From Nymphaea colorata (lineage: Eukaryota > Streptophyta > Magnoliopsida > Nymphaeales > Nymphaeaceae), in contig NC_045149.1 of the NCBI RefSeq assembly GCF_008831285.2, positions 18,739,035 to 18,803,034 on the forward strand: DNA of 64,000 nt. The letters are read 5' to 3'. Below are positions 10,811 to 50,700 of the stretch, piece after piece (within the stretch, counting starts at the first letter, position 1; every line of letters starts with the position of its first letter). Below the pieces are notes generated by a model. The model searched no databases. It saw nothing but the letters and a program-made list of their open reading frames with translations, and was not told the origin of the DNA. A program made the position numbers and the translations under genes.

Positions 10811-11701
10811 TTAACCAGGTTTGAGTTATGCTTGTGATTTAGATCGTTTGTTCAACATCCAAATTCAACATTTGAAGCGGGGCGTATTAGGTTTGTGTTT
10901 TGGATCGTTGATATGAAACCGAAATCCAACAACTAAGCGAGGCCAAATTAGATGTTTGATCCAAATTGTAAATCTCTTGTCCGAATTCATCACCAAATCC
11001 GGGTCAGATCAGACCTCTGATCCTACTCACTTCATGTAAGATCAAATGGAAATTTGGTCGTTCATCGCAATACCTATCTAATTATTTTTCATGGCCGCCA
11101 AATCTTGGATCATGGCTATGACGTTATCTTGTGATTAGATAAGTGTTGGTTGTATGATCGTCGGTTTGGGAAGTCGCTTGGGGACAGTTGTGGAAAAGAA
11201 AGTGTAAATTATATGAGTAATTTTTGGTCTACAATGATTTTTTGTTCAGTGCTGCCGAGAGGATTGTTTTGTCGAAGATTAAGACATGCAGCTGGTAGAA
11301 AGTTAACTTTGATATCCCCGTCAAAGGAGCTTGTATTGAAGATTTCATATTTGATATATGTCTACGTGGGGAAATTGGAATCATTATCTTTGCACATAGA
11401 TACGTTTTCATTACAATGTCCTACTTGATTGTTTGTTGGGATGTTTAAAAGTCTGCCAACATCGTGTCAATGGATGGTTTAGGAATACATATTTTGCCGA
11501 AAAGCTAAATCCAACATTTAGACCAAACTAGATTCGACCTTCGATCGACACCTTGCATGCAAAACTGAAATCCAACATCTAAAACCGATCAGGTTAGACG
11601 TCTGATCAAACCCCTGTTTTCAAAGGCCAATTCCAACTTGTAAACAAGATCAGATTAGACCTCTGATCTAGAGCCATGATGCAAAAGTCAAACCATACTA
11701 C
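10811..11701 (+). repeat. Satellite unit 8 (891 bp)
   Basis: Its core (about 11090-11460) shares diagnostic variants with the core of unit 5 and is nearly identical to it, while the flanks differ. Confidence 0.85.
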
Positions 11702-12458
11702 TTAACCCGGTTTTAGTTATGCTTGCGATTTAGATCGTTTGTTCAACATTCAAATCCAACATTTGAAGCGGATCGTATTAGGCCTGTGTTTTGAATCGTT
11801 GATATGAAACCGAAACGCCAACTACTAAGCGAGGCCAAATTAGATGTTTGATCCAAATTGTAAATCTCTAGTCCGAATTCAACACCAAATCCGGGTCAGA
11901 TCAGACCTCTGATCCTACTCACTTCATCTAAGATCAAATGTAAATTTGGTCGTTCATCTGAATACTCATCTGATTATTTTTCATATCCGCCAAATCTTGG
12001 ATCATGGCTATGATGTTATCTTGTGATTAGATATGTGTGTGTTGGTTGAGGATTGTCGGTTTGAAAAGCTGCTTTGGGACAGTTTTTGAAAAGAAACTGT
12101 AAATTATATTTTTTCAATTTTTGGTAAAAAGTTAACTTTGATATCCCCATCAAAGGAGCTTGTATTTAAAGATTTCATATTTGATATATGTCTACGTGGG
12201 GAAATTGGAAGCTTTATCTTTGGACGTAGATATGTTTTCATTACAATGTCCTACTTGATTGTTTGTTAGGATGTTTAAAAGTCTGCCCACATCTTGTCAA
12301 GGGATGGATTAGGAATTCAGATTTTGCCCAAAATCTAAACCCAACATTTAGGCCAAACTGGATTAGACCTCCGATCGACTCCTTGGATCTGAAACTGAAA
12401 TCCATCATCGTAAACCGATCAGGTTAGACCTCTGATCAAACCCCTGTTTTGAAAGCTC
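11702..12458 (+). repeat. Satellite unit 9, diverged and truncated
   Basis: Last recognisable unit. The core is shortened near 12110-12130 and homology fades near 12458, which marks the array edge. Confidence 0.8.
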
Positions 12459-13471
12459 AAACTCGATTGTAATGCCTGTTGCTTTCCTGTACTTGTCAAT
12501 TTTTTTATATGTACACTTAAAACCTATCAAATTCAGCTGTCACTCTGCAAAAAAGTGCTTTAAGAGTGGGCTGCATTTTTAGCAATTTTCATGATAACAT
12601 CATGTGCATGTGCGCATAAGATTCTAAATCCATGTATATTGTCATTAGGGTATCTGGATAGCAATAACCTACTTTCATCTACTTGTTGCTTTATCTTTCA
12701 CTTCTTTCGGATTGGTTTTAGCTTGCCTTTCACCAGTCTAGGATATCATATATGAGAAGGTATGCAAACATTTTTTGAATTGAACATCGAGTTATTTTAT
12801 TAATGTGCAAATTTTTATCCCTAGGCTGCATATCTTTCAATTAATTTGAATCAGTCAGTGCAAAAGGGTTTGGCATTTGTTTCAAAAAAACGTTGCTGCC
12901 TTATCTTGTATTGTTCAGTTGTTTTTCATGCTTTCCTGGAAATAAATAATACTAGTGTATAGTTGATGCGCTTGTCATTGATGTGTATGAAGTGCAGAAA
13001 GCAGAGACCTTCACAGCAAGTCCCAATATGAAAAATAATAAGCACGGGGTAAGCATGCCTGTATGGCTTCTCTTATTCGAAACCCATATTTAAGGTGGAA
13101 TTTTGATTCCAACTTTGTACCAAGCCACCTATTGCATTTAATGCATTTAAAAGAGAAACCTAAACAAGTGATCACTGCTAGCGATTGCCTTTAAATATGT
13201 TATTAAACAATTTATTTGGCAAGTCTTTATGAAGACTGTATGATTGTGAGGATGTGGATATGTCTGATGGTCAAACGAAGCATTATCATAAAAAGAAAAA
13301 AATGAACTTGTAGGATGTAGCTGTTACTATATAAAGCTGAATGCTTGAGCAATCATCTTATTCATGGCTGGTTCACACTTTCCTCATAAAACAGACAAAA
13401 AGAGCTATGGGTGAAGGATTATGTTATTATAAAGCAAAGTTTTCCCACTTGTCTTGATTTGTGTCCATCAG
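12459..13471. other. Intergenic, AT-rich, nothing recognised
   Basis: Unique sequence between the array edge and the GCP3 relic. A short exon-like stretch with a following GTAAGC near 12990-13050 could be further relic, but I could not match it to anything. Confidence 0.5.
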
Positions 13472-13896
13472 ATGAAGTTAAGGCAGTATCTTTCAAGCTT
13501 AAAAGTTGGTGGTGGCAGTTCTGATTCTCTACTGGGTATCCCTTCTCTAGGCCCAGTGCCTGATGGATGGGATGCCATTGCACTCGAGTATTCAGTTGAT
13601 TGGCCTTCACAGCTTTTCTTTACTCAGGAAGTTGATATGCTTAATTTTTTTTGGCACCATGGTGCATATGCTTGAAGCTATATTCTTTTTCAGGTAGTAT
13701 TAAGGTGAAGCGTACATAGATGGAATTGGAAAAATCATGGGCGTCAGCAATGCACCAAGATCACATGGATTTTGCAAAGAACCGTAAGGATCGTAGGTAG
13801 TCTTCCAAACAACGTCAGCAGCATTCCAGACCAGTGTGGCATGTTTGGGAACACTTGGTCTTTTAAACAATGAATCTATAGTTTTATATTCAGGTT
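13472..13896 (+). pseudogene. Gamma-tubulin complex component 3 (GCP3/Spc98-type) fragment, broken
   Basis: Two exon relics read with the plant GCP3 N-terminal Grip region. The first (about 13472-13633) contains GIPSLGPVPDGWDAIALEY and ends in FFTQEV. The second (about 13697-13896) contains MELEKSWASAMHQDHMDF and then a FYIQV stretch. A short segment ending in an AG acceptor (13634-13696) separates them, so it is a DNA-level copy and not a retroposed cDNA. In-frame stops lie at 13717, 13798, 13864 and 13879, and part of the conserved sequence around the junction appears lost. Intact GCP3 proteins are roughly 800-900 aa; only about 120 codons are left here. GCP3 normally acts in the gamma-tubulin complex that nucleates microtubules; this copy cannot encode it. 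Confidence 0.85.
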
Positions 13897-24779
<10,883 letters not shown>

Positions 24780-24780
<1 letters not shown>

Positions 24781-25197
24781 CGCATGACCGACCGTCGGCG
24801 TTGAGTCTCGTATTAGAAAAAGAAGGAATAGAGGAAAAAAAAAGAGAGGGGAAACGAAAGAAGGAAAGGGGAAAGCCGATCTGTAAACCGCGTTTTGAAA
24901 GTTTCCCTTTTCCCTCTTGTTCTGCTCGATTCCTTTTCCCTTTTGCAAATTTTTTTGTACATTCTTTTATACAAATATATATTATATATATATATTTTTC
25001 GGGATTTCTAGGGTTTTTCCTTTTGGGCGGGGAGGAATGGCCCCTAAGCCAGGGTGGTTGGGAGTCTGGGCCTTCGTTTATTTGTTATTTTTCTTTTGGG
25101 GTGAGGGGTGGTTGGTTTGTTGGTGTGAGGAAGGGAGAAGGGAGAATTCGGATGCCATTTTCTTCGGAACGGGGGTGATCGCATCGAGCTGCCGGAA
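24780..25197 (+). promoter_or_regulatory. Probable promoter and 5' leader of the myosin gene
   Basis: A GA-rich tract (about 24815-24880) and an AT run (about 24971-24997, a possible TATA region) are followed by TAGGGTTT (25009-25016), the reverse of the plant telo-box. Two upstream ATGs precede the main start. One at 25037 opens a frame that overlaps the main ATG; one at 25152 opens an 8-codon frame ending at 25178. The transcription start is not known, so how much of this is in the mRNA is inference. Confidence 0.45.
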
Positions 25198-41339
<16,142 letters not shown>

Positions 41340-44300
41340 TGCTGCCAGATCTTGAAGCTTTCGTTACTTTCAGCGATGTGTTATTTGCTGTAGAAATCAC
41401 TGTTAGGATGGCCCGTTTCCCAAATTTCCTTCATTTAAATTCTTCTCATGCTGTAAAATTATTCTTTGTATCTAAGATCAGTCCTTGATGTAGAATGTCG
41501 GGAGGGGACAGATCTTTCCAGGATGTAGGTATTTTCCGCAGTTTTTAGCATTCTTTGTAGGTAGAGGAAGTCATAATCATCATAGTTTTGGTGGTTGGAG
41601 CCATTGAAGTCCTCCCCATTTGATTGTAAAGAAATGGTCTTTTTTTTCATTTTTGTAAAGGATAATTATATATTTATAGGAGAGTATTTTGATTTTTTGC
41701 TTTTTATTTTGTTGGGTTTACGTCTTTCACTTCCTTTCATTCGATTCCTCTCTTCTGCACTTGATCTCCTCCATGTTGTAACCTCCCGCATCCCCTGCCT
41801 GAAAATTTTGTATGGAGTCTTTTTTAATAATTTGTTTGTAGTGTATGCTGCTATCCTTCGTGTTCATGCATTGGCAATGATCAGGGGGTCGTTTCTGGTG
41901 CGTGTTCATCTGAGCTAGCTGCTTCTGAAAGCCTGTTTATGTGCCTGGCCTACAATCCCCATAGGTAGAAAATTATGGGCCTGTCATCCGCTGAGGCCCA
42001 GCCTGAATGAACCATCTGCATCGCTCTATCCACCCCCTTACCTCCCTAAGGGGGTGGATTAAGACCTCCCAGTTGCGGGGTAGGTCACAAATTTGTTGCT
42101 TATTTGGATAAAGCACAGGGAAGCCTAGCCATTTTAACCCCTGAGATGAAACTCTCCACCAGGAGGCACGTCCTTGCTTTGGCGTGCATAAGACGATAAG
42201 CGCTCTTACTGGAAAAAGAAATTATGAATCTTGTATTAAAGAAGCCATTAGTACAAGCTGAATTGCCGAATCTTGCCAGATATTGCAGCCAAAATTACTA
42301 AAGAACTTTATCAGGTTCTCCATCGTACGGGTGACCTTTATTCACAAGGATGGCACACTAACTACACGGACGGACCTACGTGCCGGCAATTGGCTTAGCT
42401 TTTTGTGGGTTCTGCCTACTTTGGGCATGACGTCTCCGTGAGTGAGGTCAATTGTTGAACGCGACAGCCGGACCCCTCTGCAGATAAAAGTATGGCCTTC
42501 CGTTCGGTAAAGCGATGTGTTCGCTCGCAGGCCACAGTTCCTGCTCCTGCTGCTTCGCCTGCAAGTAAAGATCTACCCAAGATTTCCTTTCTTTTCTGGA
42601 AATTGATCTATGAAGATGGAATGACGATCATTGATATTCGAAGAAAATTTTAAAAAACCAATAAACTTTGCGTTTTTCTGACTGACAGCAAATATAAACG
42701 AAATATCCATACCAAAATCTGTTTTTGACACATTTAATATTGAAATAAGAGAATAATACTGGCAGACATTAGTACCTATATTTCCAGATGGCGTGAAAAG
42801 ATCTTATATGAAAAAGAAAAGGTCGTGGTCTTGGAATCTGCCATGAAGATTTCCTTCATTGCTAAAGGACAAAGATCAAGTGTAGTGCAAAACCAGGTTT
42901 CGTTTCTAACGTGTTATGACAACGAACACCAAGCTGTTGACGACATTATTTGCGCCAATTCCGTTGATCGTGCAATGAAAAGTGAAGCATGATCGGTGGA
43001 AATTGCATGTAAAAAAACAAAAGAAGGCGTCTACTGGAGTATCATTGATTCGTGCTCATTGCTTAGAGTGATCGAACTCTTTCCTCTGAAAAAAAAAACA
43101 TTATATTTTTTGTTTGAAATGTTCAATTTGTAAAGTGAATTAGTCGTCGCCGGTTGTAGATGAAACTGTTTTGGAACATGCAAGCAAGAAAAAGTGATTG
43201 ATTTCTCAACCGCTATATTTCAGTGGCCCATGTGGATGAACATGAAAAAAACTCTTTTCTCCCCTCAAATGATGAAAAATTTATTTCCTGGTTTTACTTT
43301 AGAAAAAGGGAAGGGGTTGGTGTGCATCTGCATACTCGAGCCAGGAAAAGTTGGAGAAATCCACGAATAAATCATCTCAGGATAATAATTATGCTAGTAA
43401 ATGAGCCGAATAAACCCGTGAGGTTGTGTGCTTTTGAGATGTCTCCCTCCGCCGTATCTATCGAAATCATGGAGAAACGGGAAAATTGACCCCCGAGGTG
43501 TCCCGCTTTTTCTAGATAACAAGCGCGCATGGCGAATAAACCCCCTTCGGGGCAAATCACGAAAAGTGGAACGGAAAAAAAGAAGGGACATGGGTGAAAA
43601 TCTGGCAGGAGGTCGGGAGAACGAGGGAAGAAGCAAAGGTGGTGGTGAGTCTGGTGACACAGAGCCATTTCCGTTACCCACCTCCCACACTTGACGCCGT
43701 CTTCTCAGCCATGTTCTTCTCCGTCTTGCCCCTGCTTGTCTCTCTCCCCCTCCCCAACATGGCACAGGCTGAATTAAGTATAACCCTTCACACGTTTGGT
43801 CTCGCCTCTTGGGGTCTGCTCCCTCCATTCACGTGGGGTTTGTCCAATCCAGGCCTTCCCCACCCTCTTTCCCAACCATCTGAAATTCAGGTGATTTCTG
43901 GAGCTGTTCAGCTGTACCTTCTTTTCTTCCCTTCTTGAATTTTCCCGCACAGTCAGAATTCAATTCTGTTTCGTCTAATTCTGTTGATGATCGAGTACTG
44001 GGGTTGATCTCCTTCTCTCACCCTCCCCTTTCTTTCTGCTTTCTTGTTGGTTTTGGAGAATGTTTCTGTATGATTTGGAAGCTTACTTAACTGTGGTAGA
44101 CGTGTTCAAAATTTATTAAATTTCATTGGAAAATCTTATGGCTTTTTGGGACCTCATTAGTTCCTGGTTTCTGTTTTTTTAGATTATGGGGAATGATCTT
44201 CCATCAAATGTTTGGGGAATGGATTCTCTCAATTGCGAATCACAGCTTATAGACTCTCTGTCCGTTTCATGTTGAGCTGCTGATGTTCTCGTTTTTGACC

Positions 44301-44734
44301 TGGCTGATTTATATTAAGATGTTGTGATTTCTGGTGTCTGAAGAGGGAATTATCTGGGACATTAGTTTTGATACTTGGCGTCGTCTTCCTTTCCTTCCTG
44401 AAATTGTGTGATCGCTGATATTATCAATTGAACCCAAAAAGGAATTCAGGACGTCGTTATAATTATTTAATAAATGGTAAACCTGCCTTGAACTAGTCTT
44501 GAGAAAGCATATCAATTATGGGAGGTTCTCCTTTCTGGAGGAATGAATCGATCTTGATTCTGAAATTCGAGGGACGGATAGGTAAAGCAGGGTTAAGGAG
44601 CAGTAAATTTTGTGTCACTGGCGATTAGGAATCAGTTGGTCCTGACTCTGAATTCAAAACATGGATAAATAAGGTCGGAGAAAAAAGGAAGAACTTTTCT
44701 TTAGCAGGCGGCTAGGACTTGAGGACTTTTTTTC
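41340..44734. other. Intergenic: myosin 3' region, then promoter and leader of the kinase
   Basis: The first 350-400 bp is probably myosin 3' UTR; I saw no canonical AATAAA. A 13-bp stem with a 6-base loop lies at 42028-42059. Pyrimidine-rich sequence at 43690-43940 suggests the kinase 5' leader, and TTTAGCAG ending at 44707 looks like the acceptor of a leader intron just before the start codon. No coding gene recognised. Confidence 0.5.
42028..42059. repeat. Perfect 13-bp hairpin
   Basis: ATCCACCCCCTTA, loop CCTCCC, then TAAGGGGGTGGAT. It is noncoding and about 690 bp past the myosin stop. Confidence 0.9.
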
Positions 44735-47700
44735 ATGATGAGTGAGAGAGCTGGTCCTTCAGGCAATATTTGGATTCCTAAGCTAACTGATACGGGCCAC
44801 CCAGTCACTGTGGTTCCCGGAGGACGGAAGCCTGCGCAAGATTTCTCTGTCAAAAAAGGCGAAGAATTCTGTGCTGCACTTATGAAGGAATATGGTTCAT
44901 TGAAAAATACAACCACCAAGATAGAGTTGCCTAGGAAGGTCAGCAGATATGTTCAGAATATTCCGCCTGCTTATGAGGAACTCACAGGCATTCTTGGTCT
45001 CAAGCGAATTGAATCTGGCTCAGACATCTCTTCTATTGCTGATGAGAGAGGTCATACCGTTGAGAATGAAGGCTTTTGCTTAGCCACATGCGCAAATTAC
45101 AAGGAGAAGGGGGAGGGGGCACCCAACAGTTTCACCATCAAGCATGATTCATACGGAACAATTACAAATTTACAGGATGGATGCCAGGCAAATATAGCAG
45201 GAACTTTGGGAATTTCTCATTCTGAAAAGCCAAAGTTCCTTTGCAGCTTTGGTGGAAGAATTCTGCCACGGCCTAATGATGGCAAACTGAGGTATGTTGG
45301 TGGTGACACACGAATTATCACTGTCAGAGTGGATTTATCCTGGAAGGAACTAATTCAGAAAACTTTTGCAATCTTTCCCCAGCCTCATATAATTAAATAC
45401 CAACTTCCAGGTGAGGATCTTGATGCTCTTGTGTCTGTGTCATCTGATGAGGATCTTCAGAATATGATGGAAGAATATGGTGGGCTTGAAAACATTGATG
45501 GACCTCAAAAGCTTAGATTATTTCTAATCTCTTCCAATGAGTCTGAGAATAGTTCTTTTGACATGGGAGACCTGCAGAGTGACTCCGGGTACCAGTACAT
45601 TGTCGCTGTTAACAATATGGCAGAGCCAAGTCCTAGGAGAATTAATGTTGATAGAACTTTTGAAAATGCAGCATATCCTTCTGATAACTCACCTAGGAAT
45701 GATGCTGGGGATGATATAGGAACTTCTACAATTTATGCAAATTCACCTGCATCATTATTTCCTAACAATTACAACCATGGTAACAATGTCATTGGTGTGT
45801 CTGGGAAGATGTTGCATGCTGGTTCTCTACTGGTACGTACTCCATCCAATGTGCCGATATTGCCTTCATATTCATCCTTCTCTCAAGATAATGACGCTGA
45901 AAATGCTCAGACATATAATAAGCAAAAGTACTCTTTGTTCCCTGATCAGCTGCACGAGAGTTCCTATGCTGCAGATTTCTTAGTCTCAGCACCCTCGTCT
46001 GCTTTAGGACAGTATGTCCTTGAAAAACAACCATTTGATAATGCCCAAAATAGGCCCAGAGATATAAGTGCTCTGGATGTGTGGGATGGTGGCAAGATGA
46101 CACAAGAATTTGAAGGACTGCTGCCTTCCAAGTTCACGGAAGATGGAGGCAGAATGAATGTTGTGCAGGACAACAGGGGCACGTTTATGGTATTTGATAA
46201 GGCAATGTCTTCTAAGTTTGTGCAAGAGGGAGTAGAGTTGGCATCAAACAGAGAGAATTGTGATTCAAATGACTGGCCTTCAGAGGAGGGCCCGGCATTA
46301 AGCGATCATCTGCTAAATGGTCGATTTTTGAGACTATACCAACAAGAGCCTATTGATAGCCAAGACGGGGTTCATGGGATGCAAGGGCATGTTTACCGGC
46401 CTGGGCATGTTTTTCCTCCTTTAGTATACACCCAGGGGTGTATTGATAACCAAGTTAAGGCTCTTGGAATGCAAGGACATGTACATCTGCCCATCCAGGA
46501 GTTACATCCTCCTCTGTCATATGTTCATAAAGATGGTGACCTTGAAGGACCTTTCTGTCGACCACCACAGAAGGACCAGGCATTTCATTCTGAAAACTTC
46601 CAAAGGCATCAGGAAGAATTGCTTTATCAGCAGACTAGGTTGAATAATTTACCTAGTACAAGTCATGGAGTTCCACATGCTTATTCAGATTCTGTTTCGC
46701 AAGAGCATGGAATAACGTCTTATGGATTGCAAATCTCTACTCCGGATCAAGCAGAAGCTATACATCCACTACAACATTCTCACGTTCCACAGAGGAAAGG
46801 ATTCTATGACACTAGCTTTCAGGAGTGCAGTTTTCAACAGTCCCTGAAAGCCACTACACTGAACATGCCAAATTCTTTCAATAATGATATTGAACTCTCT
46901 GGTGGGCCACACAACTTCGAGGATGGACAAGAAACTAATGAAAAATGCTATAAAGCTCCTTATGTCTTAGGAAGCCAATGTATCAGATCGGAATGTGTCC
47001 TGGGCAAGCCGGCACCAAATTTAACTAGTGCTAAAGTTTATCCATCTAATGGTGAAGCTTATCCTCAAAGCATCATAGATAAGTTACTTTTGCCCATAGC
47101 ATGTGAAGGTGATGCTACGCCATCCACCTCTCTCTATAGTGTAGAACGTGGTGCTTTCCATGCTTCAAAATCCTCAGAACTTCTGAATAGCTCTGCACTT
47201 CCTTCTGGTTGTATTGCTTCAGGTTATAGAACAGAAAACAATTTCAAGGATCTATACCCAGATAGAACTGGGATGATCAAATTTGAAGTTCCCAGATTTG
47301 TCCATAGAACCTCAACGGACTCCCTTGATGTTTCAGCTGAGCAACAAATAGGTGAATCGGATGCAGATAATCACATGGTCACTGCACTGCAGATTCCCTC
47401 TCTTTTTGATAACCCGGCAGAAGTGCCAGGAAATAGTAATAAACAGAAAGCATCATGCAATAATCACAATGATGAAGCCTTCACTGATGAGCAATTTGAA
47501 GGTGCTCAAAGCAACATGGCTTCTGGTGTACGTATGGAGTTACCACTTGATGTACTGTGTGACAAAGAAGGCTGTGACAGATCCAATGTTTTGGCATCGG
47601 TCAATCACAGTCCTCTTGAGGTAAATGGTGGAAACAGCTCAAGCCACATCCATCAGGACCATAAACCAGGTCAGCCTTATGTTCAGAATCTTGTTATAGA

Positions 47701-50700
47701 TGAGGTCTTCAAGAGACAAATTTCCTTGGTAGACTCAATCCATGGGGCTCATACACTTGAACCTTCAAACATAGAACTGGACCCAGAATCAAATGAGAAC
47801 TTAAAACATGTGGAGCCTCGTAATAATGTGGTTCCACTTCCACGAGGCATTGGACCAGAAGTAATTATTGAAGATGTAACAGGTCGAACATCCTTGGATA
47901 TCATCTCTTCCTCCACATTTGTTCGTCCTGCATACCATGAAGTGGTATCTGATGTTCGAGATGGGGGTGTCGGATCACCAAAGGAGACAGATATAGAAAG
48001 TGTGACTGCTTGCTCAGAGTATGAGGTACCTCACTATTTCTTTAATTGCACACGTGCATCCATGTATAAGTTTCATTCACTGAGTTGAATGATAAGGTCA
48101 TGTTGTTGATTTGACATGCTTATCACTAGGAAGGTAGTGCTGATGACCACGATATGGATGATGCTGCAATTGCTGAAATGGAAGCTGGTATCTATGGCTT
48201 GCAGGTAAAAATTAGTCACTTTTATTATTAAACAAAAAATGATGTTTTTCTTATCTTTTTTTTATTTGCCGAGGATAATATGTATGCATTTCAAACATTT
48301 GCTTAAGTACTCTTAACTTATTGTAAGATGGAGAGGAAGTGGGGATCAATTTTTCAGAACAACTATGATGAACTGGAAATAAAAGATGTCATCCCTTTGA
48401 TGTTTGCATATATCCTGTTGTTGAGACATCGATATTCTTTGCCTCATGATGAATCCCTTAATCACATGCTGTTACATTAACAAAGTATTTCCAATACATG
48501 CAGATAATAAGAAATGCAGACCTTGAAGAACTAAGGGAGCTAGGATCTGGCACATTTGGGACTGTCTACCATGGCAAATGGCGGGGGACGGATGTTGCCA
48601 TAAAGCGTATAAAAAAGAGTTGCTTTGCTGGGAGATCATCTGAACAAGAGCGATTGGTGTGTTTTATCTTCATTATATTTGTTGTCTCAAATAATAACTA
48701 GGCAGCTTCTATCATGTAATTCTCTTGTATCTTTCACACATATATAGTTTGATTATGAGCCCCAGAATATGTGCTTTTTGTTTTTCAATTTTGTTTTAAA
48801 TGTCAAAAATTTGCATATATTGATGATTTAGTGCCCATGATGATGACATTTGGCAGGAATTTTTCTGGGTCAGACTGTTATCCAGTTTTTAGTTATTTTA
48901 GAACAATATCTGCTCCCTGCACACACATCTTATGTATATTTGATGGTAAAGCATGGATATTCAAGTGATGCAGATGTTTGCTGAATTTTCTGGGCGTGTT
49001 TACATGTAAGAATTATATATCATCTTGATTCCCAGTACTAGACGACCCAGAAATATGATCCATAAGCAACTCTACTAAAGTAGCCTGATTCAGTATGTTG
49101 TATGGATTCTGAGATGTCCAACATCATATCAGCTTGTTTTCTGTGGAAACGACACGGTGCAAGCATGTTATCATTATTTTCCTTTCCCTGTACAAATCAA
49201 AACTTCCTTGAACCCTGATAGGTCCATTGGCAGTGCAGACAGAAGACTTCTGGAGGGAGGCAAGAATCCTATCAAAGCTTCACCATCCAAACGTGGTTGC
49301 CTTTTATGGTGTTGTACCTGATGGCATTGGAGGAACTTTGGCAACTGTTACAGAGTACATGGTGAATGGTTCCCTTAGGCATGTTTTATTGAGGAAAGAC
49401 AGGTTGGTGCCTTTTGACAATTTCCTTCAATAAAAAACTGTGCAGTTAGCCATGACAATTTTCTTCTGCAGAGTGCTTGATCTTCGGAGAAAGCTGATAA
49501 TTGCAATGGATGCAGCCTTTGGCATGGAATACTTGCATTCGAAGAACATAGTTCATTTTGATCTGAAATGTGATAATTTGCTGGTCAATATGAGGGATGT
49601 TCAACGCCCTATATGCAAGGTAAAGAACATGAAATATTTTAATATGTATCAATATGATAAATTAAAAGCTCAGCTGCTGCTGGCGTAGCATAAAATTCAC
49701 CTCCATTCTTCCTGTGATAATTTTGTTATTATAACATTTTTAGACAATGACTTTAATTTTATTTCATGTTGGTTCTTTTTGCATTATAAGGGCCATCATC
49801 CTCCAGTTCACGACCCTCTATTCTGTGGCGTGAGACCTGAGAATGGTTGTAGGATGGGGTGGTCAATAGGGGGCTCGCCATTTTGTTCACCTCTGAAGTT
49901 TTCGAACTGTATCATGCACGCTAAGGTATAAAGATGGTATGAGCAACAGGGGAGAGAACATCTATATATCTTTAAACGCAATTTATATCCCCTAGTGTTG
50001 CCTTACCAATGACCATTCAGTCCCTTCCGAAAGGGAAGCTAAAATCATTAGAAGACGTTTTCGGTGAGTTGTGTGCTAAAGCTTGGTCAAGCGTTGTACA
50101 TTTCAGTCTAGGAGATAATCCACCGAAATTTCTGTCCTTTCATAATGAATATCTTTCTGTGGTATTGTGAGTACAACCTTTTTCTTCTGCTAAGGAGTGG
50201 AATCGAGATGAGTCACCTAGGTGGATGCTACATTTTGGATTTTCATATGAATGGCATGAAATGCATCGGAAGACATGAAGTTCTCATGAAATGTTGAACG
50301 TTCTGTTGTTTTCCCAGGTCGGAGATTTCGGACTATCAAGAATCAAAAGGAATACTCTAATTTCAGGTGGAGTAAGGGGGACACTTCCATGGATGGCACC
50401 AGAATTACTGAATGGCAGCAGTAGTGGAGTTTCAGAAAAAGTAAGTCAGGGTTTTTAAGTTGGTGTTGGTTTGCAGGAATCAAAGCACAAGAAGACCCAG
50501 TACTCTAAATATGACATGCCCATTACATTTTCTACTAGCGAGAAGGAAGAAAAGTCTATCTTGTTCTTAAAAAACAAAAAACACGAATGCTTGATATCCA
50601 GGTGCTTCTTTTCACATGTAACTATTAAATTATATTCTGGTTTTCACAGGTCGATGTTTTCTCCTTTGGAATTGCTCTTTGGGAAATTTTAACTGGGGAG

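Larger units (their letters stand above)
1..12458. repeat. Tandem array of 878-892 bp satellite-like units (9 units, open to the left)
   Basis: Taking TTAACC(A/G)GGTTT as the unit start, units begin at 1, 879, 1757, 2635, 3527, 9202, 9928, 10811 and 11702. Lengths are 878, 878, 878, 892, 877 (after removing the inserted retrotransposon), 726, 883, 891 and a diverged, truncated last unit ending near 12458. Units 1-3 are nearly identical; units 6-9 are more diverged, as expected at the edge of an array. The array starts before the window. Each unit has a non-repetitive core of about 350-400 bp (for example 300-680) and a flank made of about 61-bp sub-repeats. The cores keep an open frame of 92 codons on plus and 95 on minus, but neither resembles a known protein. 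I read these as by-products of near-identity between copies. No transposase or reverse transcriptase belongs to the unit itself. Confidence 0.95.

Noticed and set aside
1-12458. CRISPR-like regular repeat array
   Set aside because: Monomers are contiguous with no unique spacers of fixed size, and the genome is a plant nuclear one.
43394-43828. 144-codon minus frame upstream of the kinase gene
   Set aside because: Arg/Pro-rich, overlaps other frames on both strands, no family match; probably promoter or leader sequence of the kinase.
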